From NCBI GenBank assembly GCA_000023185.1, contig CP001622.1, positions 1,054,001 to 1,118,000 on the forward strand: a DNA stretch of 64,000 nt, given 5' to 3'. Source of the stretch: Rhizobium leguminosarum bv. trifolii WSM1325. GTDB taxonomy: Bacteria; Pseudomonadota; Alphaproteobacteria; Rhizobiales; Rhizobiaceae. Positions 45,676 through 53,961 of this stretch are shown here, one piece after another; within the stretch, counting starts at the first letter, position 1; every line of letters begins with the position of its first letter. The notes beneath the pieces are model-generated. The model searched no databases. It saw nothing but the letters and a program-made list of their open reading frames with translations, and was not told the origin of the DNA. The translations under genes were made by a program, and so were the position numbers.

Positions 45676-46789
45676 ATCGGCCGATCTTTTTCAGAACCTG
45701 CGGCAGAGCCTGTTCGAGCAGCGCCATATCCGTCTCCGGCCCGACGCTGATGCGGATGCAGCGGTTGAGGGGCGCTACACCAGGCATGCGGATGAAGACG
45801 CCGTGCTCTATCAGGCCGTCGACGATCGACCGTGCATCAGAGCCGTCGCGCCCTGTGTCGATCGCCACGAAATTTGTTGCCGAGGGCAGGGGGACGAGGC
45901 CGTTCGCCCGGGCGATGCCGCCGATCCGCTCCCGCGCCGCATGGATTTTCCCGACCACCTCGACGAGATAGGCCTGGTCCTTCAGCGCCGCGAGCGCTGC
46001 AGCCGTTGCCAGCCGGTTCATGCCGAAATGATTGCGGATCTTGTCGAAGGCCTGCGCCGTGCCTGCCGTCGAGATCACGTAGCCGGTGCGTGAGCCGGCA
46101 AGCCCGTAGGCCTTGGAGAAGGTGCGGGTGCGAACGACGTTCGGCATTTCGATCAGCGAGGAGACCGACGGCAGCGAACCTGATGGTCCCGTCTCGCTAT
46201 AGGCCTCGTCGAGCACCATCAGTGTCGTCTCGGGCAGCGAACGGGCGAACGCGACGATGCTGTCGGCATCCCACCAGCTTCCCATCGGATTGTCAGGATT
46301 GGCGAAATAGACGAGCGGTGCGTTCTCGCGCTTCACCGCATCGAGCAGCCCGTAGAGATCCTCGCGGTCGTTTGCGTAGGGAACGGTCACCAGCCGGCCG
46401 CCGAAACCGGCGACGTGGAAATTGAAGGTCGGATAGGCGCCGAGCGAGGTAACGACGGGCGCGCCCGGCTCGATCACCAGCCGGACGATCTGGCCAAGCA
46501 ATTCGTCGATGCCGCTGCCGATGGCGATATTGGCGGCCGAGACGCCGAGATGGGCGGCCAGCGCTTCCCTGAGCGCGAAATTCTCCGGGTCATTGTATTT
46601 CCAGATATTGCCGGCCTCTTCGCGCATCGCTGCAAACACGGAAGCGGCTGGGCCGAAGCCGTTCTCATTGGCGCCGATGCGCGCCGAAACGGCAAGTCCG
46701 CGCTGGCGCTCGATCGCCTCGGGGCCCACGAAGGGGACTGTGGAGGGCAGGGCGCTGGCAAGAGGTGTAAAGCGCGAAAAGGCGGACAT
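45674..46789 (-). CDS. HisC-like pyridoxal-phosphate aminotransferase
   Basis: 371 residues from the ATG at 46789 (MSAFSRFTPLASALPSTVPFVGPEAIERQRG). Fold type I: ANENGFGPAASV, GSGIDELLGQIVR, YFANPDNPMGSWW, DEAYSETG, and the Schiff-base Lys in TRTFSKAYGLAGSRTGY, with the C-terminal RISVGPETDM anchor Arg. Histidinol-phosphate or aromatic-amino-acid transamination is likely; no his genes lie nearby, so it is probably a HisC paralogue. Confidence 0.88.
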   Translation of the reverse strand: MSAFSRFTPLASALPSTVPFVGPEAIERQRGLAVSARIGANENGFGPAASVFAAMREEAGNIWKYNDPENFALREALAAHLGVSAANIAIGSGIDELLGQIVRLVIEPGAPVVTSLGAYPTFNFHVAGFGGRLVTVPYANDREDLYGLLDAVKRENAPLVYFANPDNPMGSWWDADSIVAFARSLPETTLMVLDEAYSETGPSGSLPSVSSLIEMPNVVRTRTFSKAYGLAGSRTGYVISTAGTAQAFDKIRNHFGMNRLATAAALAALKDQAYLVEVVGKIHAARERIGGIARANGLVPLPSATNFVAIDTGRDGSDARSIVDGLIEHGVFIRMPGVAPLNRCIRISVGPETDMALLEQALPQVLKKIGR

Positions 46790-46886
46790 GCGACGGCAGT
46801 TTCCCGGACATAATGACAATTGGCGAAACAATAGGCCCGGGCACGGCCAACGCAAGCAAGATTATTTCCGCAACGACTCGGCCTGT

Positions 46887-47288
46887 TCAGGCGCGGAAGA
46901 TCGGCGCGCGTCGGGCAGCGATTGCTTCCATGTTGCCGACAAGGAAATCGGTGCGGACGACGCGGCGCAGAACCTCGGGGTCCATGATGTTGATGAACCG
47001 CACCCCGATGCGTTCCTTATGGCGATAGACCTCGGCGCAGCCGATCCGGTAGGCGAGGCCGAGAATGTTGAGATAATAATGCTTTGGCAGGCCGGCCGTG
47101 GTCGAGACGATGAAGGTGGCGCCGCCCTGGGAGATATCGATGATCTCGGCGCTTCGCATGGAGACGCCTGTGAGGCACGGCCGGACGGCGACAATGCGGG
47201 CTGGCCGTTTGACACTGAATTCTTCCCAGCGCAGGTCGTAGACAGCGGACTTGACCGTGGCAAGGTGTGTGGCGCGGAGCATAGTCAT
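46887..47288 (-). CDS. PilZ-domain protein, divergent c-di-GMP site
   Basis: 133 residues. The PilZ beta-barrel is visible as KRPARIVAVRPCLTGVSMRSAEIIDISQGGATFIV then RIGVRFINI. The second motif DxSxxG is intact (DISQGG), whereas the first (RxxxR) reads KRPAR, a conservative change. It could bind cyclic di-GMP weakly or not at all. It resembles the protein at 49716 in its second half (YLNILGL...EVYR; FLEILGI...VVKR). Confidence 0.82.
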   Translation of the reverse strand: MTMLRATHLATVKSAVYDLRWEEFSVKRPARIVAVRPCLTGVSMRSAEIIDISQGGATFIVSTTAGLPKHYYLNILGLAYRIGCAEVYRHKERIGVRFINIMDPEVLRRVVRTDFLVGNMEAIAARRAPIFRA

Positions 47289-47487
47289 TCACATTCTCCG
47301 TCAGACGGGGCACATTTGGGGTCTTGATCGCGAGCAAGCTGGGGTCTTGCTCGAACCAAGGTCACATGAATGTTTTGCACATTCGTCAAATATAAAATGA
47401 CAATTTTAACGAGTTTAAACTTTGTGCCCAAGCGGGACGCCCGATGTTCATAATCGGGACGCGGGCTTTCATCTCCAGGCTCCCGTT

Positions 47488-47889
47488 TCAGCCAAAAAAT
47501 CTGACGGCGAGATATCCGCCGGCGGCAGTCAGCGCCGTCAGGGCCGTGCCCCAGACCATGTCGACCAGGCTCATGGCGAGCGGCCAGTTGCGAAGCGTAG
47601 CGAGATTGGTGATGTCATAAGTGCCATAGGCCGCCAGTCCCAGAATGGCACCGTGGAGAAACGCGGTGGCGATCGAGCCCGCCGACAGCGCCGGCAGCAC
47701 GGCAAGCACAACCACCGCGGCGGCGAAGAACAGGTAGAACAGTGCGCCGACCGCGAGATTAGGCGAGGGCAGCATCAGCGCTCCCAGCTGATCGCGATAG
47801 AAGTTGCGGGCGATGAGGCCGAGCCATATCCCGTCGCAGATGAGAAGGGTGAGAAAGGTGCCGGCATAGGCGAGCAGTGATGTCTTCAT
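47488..47889 (-). CDS. DUF2177 membrane protein
   Basis: 133 residues from the ATG at 47889, set by GGGAG; a longer frame to 48015 is rejected. Four membrane helices: LLAYAGTFLTLLICDGIWLGLIARNFY, ALFYLFFAAAVVVLAVLPAL, FLHGAILGLAAYGTYDITNLATLRNW and LVDMVWGTALTALTAAGGYLAVRFF, the pattern and conserved D-W/Y-D residues of DUF2177. Inner membrane; function unknown. Confidence 0.85.
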   Translation of the reverse strand: MKTSLLAYAGTFLTLLICDGIWLGLIARNFYRDQLGALMLPSPNLAVGALFYLFFAAAVVVLAVLPALSAGSIATAFLHGAILGLAAYGTYDITNLATLRNWPLAMSLVDMVWGTALTALTAAGGYLAVRFFG

Positions 47890-48050
47890 CGTCAATCTCC
47901 CGAACTTGGCCTTTCTACGCAGCCAGGGCCGGCCGGATCGCCGCCCGTTCGATTTCGGTGCAATTTTCCCGAACTCTTTCAATGGCCAGGCGTTCTGCCT
48001 TGATCGATGAAGCACGGCGCGCTTCGAATGACGACAGCTAGGAGTTGAAG

Positions 48051-48497
48051 ATGACCGACGTTAAAATCCCTTGGAAATCATGGGTCGTGGTCTGCAACGG
48101 AGCCAAGGCTCTGATCATGCAGAATGCCGGCGATGCCCAACTGATGAACCTGAAGGTGCTGGAAACTCTGACGCAGCCGAGTGAGCCGGATCGCGAAATC
48201 GGCGCCGACAAGCCCGGCCGCAGCCATGCCGCCGATGGCTTCAGCCGCAGTGCTGTCGAGGAGACCAACTGGCAGGATCAGGCCGAAGCCCAATTCCTGA
48301 AACAGGTCGCGGAAAGGCTGGATGAGCTGGCGCAGGAAAAGGATGTTCGCCGCATCGTCCTCGTTGCGCCGCCGAGAGCACTCGGCGCGCTGCGGCCGGC
48401 CCTCAGCGCCGACACGCAGGCAGCGATCTCCGTAGAATTGGCGAAGGACTATACCAATATGCCGGTCGACGAGATCGAGCGGCATCTCGCCGCCTGA
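48051..48497 (+). CDS. Host-attachment-family protein
   Basis: 148 residues from the ATG at 48051 (MTDVKIPWKSWVVVCNGAKALIM), set by AGGAGTT; a TTG two codons upstream is less likely. The sequence matches the small family annotated as 'protein required for attachment to host cells' (DGFSRSAVEETNWQDQAEAQFLKQVAERLDELA and RRIVLVAPPRALGALRPAL). The fold resembles ribosome-associated eRF1-like domains. No signal peptide, so a direct adhesin role is doubtful. A terminator follows. Confidence 0.78.
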   Translation: MTDVKIPWKSWVVVCNGAKALIMQNAGDAQLMNLKVLETLTQPSEPDREIGADKPGRSHAADGFSRSAVEETNWQDQAEAQFLKQVAERLDELAQEKDVRRIVLVAPPRALGALRPALSADTQAAISVELAKDYTNMPVDEIERHLAA

Positions 48498-48517
48498 GCC
48501 GGTTAGCAACCTCAGAG

Positions 48518-48545
48518 AACGCGGGTCGAACGGCCCGCGTTTTCT
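48518..48545 (+). terminator. Rho-independent terminator
   Basis: AACGCGGG/CCCGCGTT, a perfect 8-bp stem with an 8-nt loop and TTTTCTTA tail, lies 21 bp after the host-attachment-family gene and abuts the convergent LysR gene. Confidence 0.8.
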
Positions 48546-49411
48546 TATGTCGCCGCCTTATGCCCGGCAAACAGGTCTTCATGATCGGCAAAGAGCGCCG
48601 CCAGGCGGTCGATGACGATCCTGACCTCCGGCCGTTGCCGTTCGTCGTCATGCGCGACGATCCACATCTCGTAAGTCAGCTCGTCGATCACAGGGCCGGC
48701 GCGGACGAGCCTGCGCTCCTGGTCACCGATGAAACAGGGCAGCACGCCGCGTCCCGCACCGCCGCGGATGAGGTGAAACAGCATATGTGGCGTGTTCGTC
48801 CAGCTGGTGATCCAATAATCCGGCTGCTCGAAAGTCCATTTGTCCGCCGGCGTGATGGCGGTATCGGTGCCGAGCGAAATCCAGTTGCAGTTTGTCTCGT
48901 CATAGCCGGCGGCCTGATAGGCCGCATGCGCCACCTTGACCGAACGGCGGATCGCGACGTTGCCGCTCTCCGGCCGGCTGTGGCGAATGGCGATATGCGC
49001 CTCGCGATAGGTGAAATCGACGCTCGCATCGCAGGTCTTGTAGCACATGCGGAAGCTGTCTTTCGGCGTCCAGACACTGGCCAGATGGTCGGCGACGAAG
49101 CGTGAAGTCCAGCTGTCGGCCGCGGTCGAGACGATCGGCAGTGTCAGCACCTCGCCGCGCCAGTCGGAGATCGCACGCGCCGCATCCTGCATCAGCCGGA
49201 CGCGATCGAGCAGCTCCTGCCCGTCCTTGGCCAGAAGATAACCGGTGGGGCCGCGGCTGAACAGCGAGCGGCCGGTCACCCGTTCGAGCGCCAGCATGCG
49301 CCGGCCGATCGTCGGTGCGCTGAGCCCGGTGCGCAGAGCCGCTGCCGAAAGACCGCCGCCGGTCGCAACATGGAAGAAAAGTTGCAGGTCGTCCCAGCTC
49401 GCATCTTTCAT
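48545..49411 (-). CDS. LysR-family transcriptional regulator
   Basis: 288 residues. The winged helix starts at WDDLQLFFHVATGGGLSAAALRTGLSAPTIGRRMLALERVTGRSLFSR. The effector domain (~90-288) is of the type seen in LysRs that regulate nearby transporter or cell-surface genes, but no divergent target is adjacent: the next upstream frame is a doubtful small ORF on the other strand. Its target and ligand are unknown. Confidence 0.92.
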   Translation of the reverse strand: MKDASWDDLQLFFHVATGGGLSAAALRTGLSAPTIGRRMLALERVTGRSLFSRGPTGYLLAKDGQELLDRVRLMQDAARAISDWRGEVLTLPIVSTAADSWTSRFVADHLASVWTPKDSFRMCYKTCDASVDFTYREAHIAIRHSRPESGNVAIRRSVKVAHAAYQAAGYDETNCNWISLGTDTAITPADKWTFEQPDYWITSWTNTPHMLFHLIRGGAGRGVLPCFIGDQERRLVRAGPVIDELTYEMWIVAHDDERQRPEVRIVIDRLAALFADHEDLFAGHKAAT

Positions 49412-49501
49412 GGATGAAAACCCCCTTTCCCCAGCGCCTCTACATCGGAAGGGCGCGAAGGCTTAGCTCAAGTGCTCCAGCAATAGATGGAGGATGAAGC
49501 A

Positions 49502-49765
49502 ATGGATCTCAACTGGGTTGTTCTCTTCAGGGAAATCGAAATCGGCAATCGCCGAATCCGCCGCGATCGCTTTGCCGATCCGCTCGCCGATCCGCTTGAT
49601 CGTCCGGAATGGCGCGGATTTCTCTGGACCGTTTCGATCATCGCGCGTCTTGTCGCAAGACGGGCTGCAGAAACAAAGGTGCCGTGCCGCGATGATTCGC
49701 GGATCGGAAAAAGCCTCAGGTTTCGAAGTTCAATCGCAACACGTGGTGCAGGAATTCCGGATTGA
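49502..49765 (+). CDS. Possible small protein, unknown (low confidence)
   Basis: 87 codons from an ATG with GGAGG 8 nt upstream (MDLNWVVLFREIEIGNRRIR...). The middle is Arg/Asp/Pro-rich (RFADPLADPLDRPEWRGF), with a short hydrophobic stretch (LWTVSIIARLVA). It overlaps the PilZ-like gene on the other strand by 50 bp. The good ribosome site favours it; codon use and composition do not decide. Confidence 0.35.
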   Translation: MDLNWVVLFREIEIGNRRIRRDRFADPLADPLDRPEWRGFLWTVSIIARLVARRAAETKVPCRDDSRIGKSLRFRSSIATRGAGIPD

Positions 49766-50048
49766 TCAGCATGTTGAAGCTGATCGTCACCAATTCACCT
49801 TCGCGCTTGACCACGGTCGCACCGATCTCGTCATGGATGCCGAGGATTTCGAGGAAGAAATGGCTCGGCATTTCCAGGTTCGGGCTGACTTCGAGCAATG
49901 CGCCGGCAAGCGTGATCGTGCGGATCAGGCAGCGCACCTGCATTCCGGTGCTGAGGTGATGGCCGACGAAGATGATGTTGCCGGGCCTGTCGAGATTGAA
50001 TTCCCTGTAGGCACGTTCCGGCTTGGGGTGTTCTGTGTCGAGGTGCAT
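49716..50048 (-). CDS. PilZ-like protein lacking the c-di-GMP motifs
   Basis: 110 residues. The beta-barrel pattern and second-half similarity to the protein at 46887 suggest a PilZ fold (RCLIRTITLAGALLEV, FLEILGIHDEIGATVVKREGELVTISFNML). Neither RxxxR nor DxSxxG is present: the second position reads TITLAGA. It is therefore probably not a cyclic-di-GMP receptor and may act by protein contact. Confidence 0.6.
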   Translation of the reverse strand: MHLDTEHPKPERAYREFNLDRPGNIIFVGHHLSTGMQVRCLIRTITLAGALLEVSPNLEMPSHFFLEILGIHDEIGATVVKREGELVTISFNMLINPEFLHHVLRLNFET

Positions 50049-50403
50049 CTGAAAGGCCCTTTTAGCCTCCGCTTGTAATACGACAGGATATTACGTGAAG
50101 AATGCTGACATTTGCTGAAGAACATCGTTAAAAATTGAATGCTTATGTGAAAGCTGCGGGAAAATCGCACCGATTTCGCGCAGATTTGCCCCAAAGTTGC
50201 GCATTCCCAAGGCAGATGCGCCATTCTTGACATGTCGGCGGCGTTCGCGCATACAAAGGCCGGTTCGAGGCACCGGCCGCTCGCGGATGAAAATCCATGG
50301 TGAAGTCCTCGCGATCATGGTCACGGCCCTTTGTGCATGCTGACTGGCGGCAATGCGAGTTCCCATCCACAGTCGAAGAGCATGCCTTGCGAAGGCTCAC
50401 GCC

Positions 50404-50844
50404 ATGACGACGACCTATCCTGCCATTGAAGAATTGAAGGCTCAGGCCAAGCGCCTGCGCCAGGCGATGAACGATCGCGGCACCCCGCTGACCCACAGTG
50501 CGGCTCTGGAAATGATTGCCCGCCAGCACGGTGTACGCGATTGGAACACGCTCGCGGCCCTTGCGGCAAAGCCCAATGCCAGCCCGAAGACACCGCTCTT
50601 CGTCGGCGCGCATATTCGCGGCCGTTATCTCAATCAGCCGTTCACCGGCGAAGTCCTGGCGCTTTCGGCCCTGCCGGGCGGCGACCTTCACAGGATCACC
50701 ATCCATTTCGACGAGCCGGTGGATGTCGTCACCTTCGAGAGCTTTTCAGCCTTTCGCCGGCGTGTGAACGCGCAGATCGATGCCGACGGCGTGTCGCCGA
50801 GGAAGACCTCGAACGGCGTGCCGCATTTGGTGCTCGATCTCTAG
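50404..50844 (+). CDS. Glyoxalase-superfamily-associated small protein
   Basis: 146 residues from the ATG at 50404 (MTTTYPAIEELKAQAKRLRQAM). The first ~60 residues (KRLRQAMNDRGTPLTHSAALEMIARQHGVRDWNTLAALAA) form the helical module that rhizobial 'glyoxalase superfamily' proteins often carry. The remainder is a small beta-rich domain (GRYLNQPFTGEVLALSALPGGDLHRITIHFDEPVDVVTF). Only the module is recognised; no metal-binding His/Glu set of a glyoxalase is evident. Confidence 0.65.
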   Translation: MTTTYPAIEELKAQAKRLRQAMNDRGTPLTHSAALEMIARQHGVRDWNTLAALAAKPNASPKTPLFVGAHIRGRYLNQPFTGEVLALSALPGGDLHRITIHFDEPVDVVTFESFSAFRRRVNAQIDADGVSPRKTSNGVPHLVLDL

Positions 50845-50925
50845 ATTGTTTTGTCCTTTTGAGGCCGTCCGGATCCAAATGATTTAGCCGGATCGGGCCC
50901 TGCCTCCTATCGCACGGATTTCTCC

Positions 50926-52293
50926 ATGACCGATCTTTCCGAAGGCAATGCCTTTCTCACCGGCTGGCTGCCGGGCGTCTTCATCAAAACGGCGGCACCG
51001 ATCGTCGCGATCACCACCGTCAACGGCCTGTTCACCGTCGTCGACGCCTATTTCCTTGGCGCCTATGTCGGCCCGGATGCGCTCTCTGCCGTCAGCCTGA
51101 TTTTTCCCGGTTTGATGCTGCTGGTCGCCCTGCAATCGCTGGTCTCGAACGGTATGGCGAGTATCCTCGCCCGCCGGCTCGGCGCCGGCGATCGTCAAGG
51201 CGCGCGTCGGGTGTTTGCCGGCGCGCATGCGCTAGCGCTCGCCGTCACCCTCATCCTCAATCTGGTCTACTGGATCGTTGGCCGACAGATCATCGATGCC
51301 GGTGCTGCCGGCAATGCTGCCGTGGCCGATGGCGCCATGCTGTTCATGGGCGCGATGATCGCCTGTGCGCCGATCAGCTTCTTCCTGTCGCTGCATCTCG
51401 ACGGGCTGCGCTGCGAAGGCAAGATCGGTTTCATGACCTTGGTGACGCTGTCGGCCTCGCTGCTCAACATCTTCGCCAACTGGCTGTTCATGGCGGTGAT
51501 GCATTGGGGCGTGCTCGGTTCGGCAGCCGGCTCCATCGCATCGCAATGCGTCTGTCTCGCAGCCGTGCTCGCCTTTCGCTGGCGCCGGCCGGCGGCACTA
51601 AGGCCGTCTCCGGGGTTGGCTCTTGCCGAATGGCGCGGCATCGTCGCCTTCGGCGCGCCGATGAGCCTCGGTTTCATCGGCATATCGCTGGCCTCGGCCG
51701 CCATTCTGATCAACATCTCTCTCTGGAGCGAACATGACTATGTCGCGACGGTGGCCGCCTACGGCATCATCACCCGGATCATGACCTTCACCTATCTGCC
51801 GCTGCTTGGTCTCAGCATCGCGCTGCAGACGGTCGCCGGCAACAATCACGCCGCCGGCCTCCGGCTCCGCGTCGGCCGCAGCCTGCAGATCGCCATGCTC
51901 GCCGCACTCGTCTATTGCACCCTGGTGGAGATCATCGTCGAGCTGCTGGCCGGCCGCCTCGGCGCCGTCTTCGTCGCCGATCCCGCGATCATTGCCGAGG
52001 TCAGGCGAATTCTGCCCTGGACGATCGGCGCCTATTTTCTCTTCGGGCAGATGATGATCCTGTCATCCTATTTCCAGTCGATCGGCGATGCGCCGCGTGC
52101 GGCGATCTTTGGCCTGTCGCGGCCCTATCTGCTCACCCTGCCGCTTACCTTCCTGCTACCCTTCGTCTTCGGCGAACAGGGGATCTGGATGGTGCCGGTC
52201 TTTGCCGAGGCAGGCATGTTCATCCTTGCCTTCCTGGTGCTGTCGCAGAACGCCAAACGCCGGGGCTGGCGGTACGGGCTTCTGTCCGTCTAA
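50926..52293 (+). CDS. MATE-family multidrug/Na+ or H+ antiporter
   Basis: 455 residues with twelve membrane helices in two six-helix halves. The first half opens PIVAITTVNGLFTVVDAYFLGAYVGPDALSAVSLIFPGLML, the usual MATE start; the second half has FGAPMSLGFIGISLASAAILINISLW. It exports cationic compounds, or in some relatives citrate or flavonoids. Monocistronic; two inverted repeats and a terminator follow. Confidence 0.93.
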   Translation: MTDLSEGNAFLTGWLPGVFIKTAAPIVAITTVNGLFTVVDAYFLGAYVGPDALSAVSLIFPGLMLLVALQSLVSNGMASILARRLGAGDRQGARRVFAGAHALALAVTLILNLVYWIVGRQIIDAGAAGNAAVADGAMLFMGAMIACAPISFFLSLHLDGLRCEGKIGFMTLVTLSASLLNIFANWLFMAVMHWGVLGSAAGSIASQCVCLAAVLAFRWRRPAALRPSPGLALAEWRGIVAFGAPMSLGFIGISLASAAILINISLWSEHDYVATVAAYGIITRIMTFTYLPLLGLSIALQTVAGNNHAAGLRLRVGRSLQIAMLAALVYCTLVEIIVELLAGRLGAVFVADPAIIAEVRRILPWTIGAYFLFGQMMILSSYFQSIGDAPRAAIFGLSRPYLLTLPLTFLLPFVFGEQGIWMVPVFAEAGMFILAFLVLSQNAKRRGWRYGLLSV

Positions 52294-52294
52294 A

Positions 52295-52339
52295 GCAATT
52301 CCAGCAAAACGGTGCAACGGTTTGCGTCCGGAATTGTGC
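52295..52339. repeat. Short rhizobial intergenic inverted repeat
   Basis: GCAATTCC...GGAATTGTGC around a ~27-nt spacer, starting right after the MATE stop codon. The spacing and the AATTCC/GGAATT ends resemble a palindrome common in Rhizobium intergenic DNA, by my recollection. Confidence 0.5.
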
Positions 52340-52358
52340 AGAATAAAGATATAGACGC

Positions 52359-52385
52359 AAAAGCCGCGCCGGGAGCGCGGCTTTT
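52359..52385. terminator. Bidirectional terminator
   Basis: A perfect 10-bp stem AAAAGCCGCG/CGCGGCTTTT with a 7-nt loop sits between the convergent MATE gene and the Cys-rich mini-protein gene; A- and T-tracts on each side serve both strands. Confidence 0.85.
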
Positions 52386-52397
52386 GCCTGATATCGT

Positions 52398-52559
52398 CTA
52401 TTCCTTGCCGCTCGAAGCGGCCGTTGTCGCGGCTTCCGCCTCATTCAGCGCCTCGGCGCATTCCTGGCAGCAGACCTCGACAGTCTTGCCGCCGAGCTTG
52501 ACGGTGATGGTCTCCGCACCGAGTTCGCAGTCGCAGGCGGCGCATGTGGTCTTCTTCAT
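52398..52559 (-). CDS. Cys-rich 53-residue metal-binding-like protein
   Basis: MKKTTCAACDCELGAE, then KLGGKTVEVCCQECAEALNEAE, and an Ala/Ser/Thr tail. Cys at 6, 9 and 11 and the CCxxC at 30-34 form two knuckles, as in YHS/TRASH-like heavy-metal or zinc modules. GGAGG lies 8 nt upstream. Cytosolic, probably zinc- or copper-binding; the partner is unknown. The gene is short and would be missed by length filters. Confidence 0.75.
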   Translation of the reverse strand: MKKTTCAACDCELGAETITVKLGGKTVEVCCQECAEALNEAEAATTAASSGKE

Positions 52560-52653
52560 CTGATGATCCTCCGTTGATCGTCCCGCGATCGGGACAGGCT
52601 GATAAGATCATTGAAGTCCGCATTGCCGCTGTCGAAATCTTTAGCGATCGACC

Positions 52654-52755
52654 CCCCGCATAATTCCTTAAATTGGGATCGATTTAAGGAATTATGCGGG
52701 GATTCAAAGTGCTACAGCGTCCTTGCGGCTCTCGAAAAGACCCGCGGCGCTGTAG
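52654..52755. repeat. RIME-like double-palindrome element, copy 1
   Basis: Two hairpins in tandem: 52654-52701 (CCCCGCATAATTCCTTAAAT and its complement around TGGGATCG) and 52712-52755 (CTACAGCG...CGCTGTAG). The same two-hairpin design, with the core GGGATCGATTT and the GCGGCGCTGT end, recurs at 62250-62349. It matches my recollection of RIME1, the ~108-bp Rhizobium intergenic mosaic element. Confidence 0.7.
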
Positions 52756-52762
52756 GCTTTCA

Positions 52763-53596
52763 CTAGCGCCGCAGCTGCGCCGCGCGTTGGAATTCGGCCG
52801 GAGTCTGCCCGAAAGTCTGCTTGAAGGAAGCGCTGAAATGGCTGTGGCTGGAAAAGCCGAGGTCGAGACCGAGCGCGGTCAGATCCTCATATTGGCCAAG
52901 CAGATCGAGCGCGCGGGCAAGCCGCAGCCGCAGCTGGTAGCGGTAAAGTGGCGTCGCCTCGACCTGCTGGAAGACCTGGGTGAGATAAACGGGCGAGACG
53001 CCCACTTCGGTGGCGATTTCCGAAAGTGTCCAGCGCCGCGCGAGATCGGAGGAGAGCACCAGCTTTGCCCGGTCGACGAGCTTCTGTCGGCCGGCGCTGG
53101 CGCCCGCCGCATGCGATGTGCGCTCGCCGAGCGAGCGGCGCACCAGCGTCAGCGCCAATATTTCCGCTTCCAGCGTTTCGGCGACGTTGCGGCTGAGACC
53201 ATGACGCAGGAGGGCGACCAGCGCCTGCGCGCGCGGATCGATCCGCCGGCGCTGGCGGCGAAAGGCAAAGGGCGGGCCGGGCTGCGCCTGCTCCTTCGGC
53301 GTGAGCTCTTCGAGCATGGATTCGTCGATCGCCAGATCGATGCAGGCATCGCCACCCTCGATTGGGTGGCTGATCCGGTATCCCTGGCCGGCATTGAAGA
53401 ACAGAACCTGATTGGCTTCGGCCACCGTATCATTGCGGCCGACATGCCGCATGAATACGCCGCGATAGGGATAGACGAGGCTCGTCTTGTGAGCGCATTC
53501 CTCGTCGCTCTTGTGGCGGCATTCGCCATTGCAGACGATGTCACGAATGGTGACCGTCTTCGTTTTCAGGAGCGGCGCTGTTGAAAACTGCGACAT
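52763..53596 (-). CDS. AraC-family transcriptional regulator
   Basis: 277 residues. The N-terminal cupin-like sensor (~10-110) has an unusual Cys-rich stretch CNGECRHKSDEECAHKTS that could bind a metal. The C-terminal double helix-turn-helix covers ~170-277 (WTLSEIATEVGVSPVYLTQVFQQVEATPLYRYQLRLRLARAL, then LGLDLGFSSHSHFSASFKQTFGQTPAEFQ). No obvious target gene is adjacent. The stop lies 8 bp from the RIME-like element. Confidence 0.92.
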   Translation of the reverse strand: MSQFSTAPLLKTKTVTIRDIVCNGECRHKSDEECAHKTSLVYPYRGVFMRHVGRNDTVAEANQVLFFNAGQGYRISHPIEGGDACIDLAIDESMLEELTPKEQAQPGPPFAFRRQRRRIDPRAQALVALLRHGLSRNVAETLEAEILALTLVRRSLGERTSHAAGASAGRQKLVDRAKLVLSSDLARRWTLSEIATEVGVSPVYLTQVFQQVEATPLYRYQLRLRLARALDLLGQYEDLTALGLDLGFSSHSHFSASFKQTFGQTPAEFQRAAQLRR

Positions 53597-53662
53597 TGCA
53601 TCTTCCGGGTCAGACAGGCCGCCCGATGAGGCGACCTAGCGGCACAATATCACGCTTAAGTT

Positions 53663-53872
53663 TCAGCAGCGACTGTAGACATGGACGTCGCTTTCGGTCT
53701 GCCCCCTGGAAAGGCCGATATCCTTCAACTGCTCGTCGGACAGCTCCATCAGAGCATTGCAGTTGCGCCGTTCGTTCATTTTGCGCGCCAGCCACTGTGC
53801 TGCGGTGACTATAGCAAGGAACAGGCCGGGCCGCATATTGCGGGCCGAGATTGTGGAATTCGAGCTATGCAT
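53663..53872 (-). CDS. DUF1127 small protein
   Basis: 69 residues. The conserved C-terminal motif ALMELSDEQLKDIGLSRGQTESD is diagnostic of DUF1127, preceded by a basic stretch (WLARKMNERRNCN). Some DUF1127 proteins of alphaproteobacteria bind RNA or affect sRNA function and metabolism. The ribosome site GGAGG is locked inside a perfect hairpin directly upstream, so translation is probably regulated. Confidence 0.9.
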   Translation of the reverse strand: MHSSNSTISARNMRPGLFLAIVTAAQWLARKMNERRNCNALMELSDEQLKDIGLSRGQTESDVHVYSRC

Positions 53873-53878
53873 TGTGAT

Positions 53879-53902
53879 CCTCCATCCGTGATTGGATGGA
53901 GG
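53879..53902 (-). promoter_or_regulatory. Hairpin sequestering the DUF1127 ribosome-binding site
   Basis: On the mRNA: CCTCCATCC-AATCAC-GGATGGAGG-ATCACA-ATG. The 9-bp stem is perfect, its 3' arm ends in the GGAGG Shine-Dalgarno, and the 6-nt gap to the start codon is ideal. Confidence 0.7.
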
Positions 53903-53961
53903 CAGTGAACCATCAGCGGCGGTTCCGCGCTGTCAGATTATTTAGCGATCGAACGCGACGC

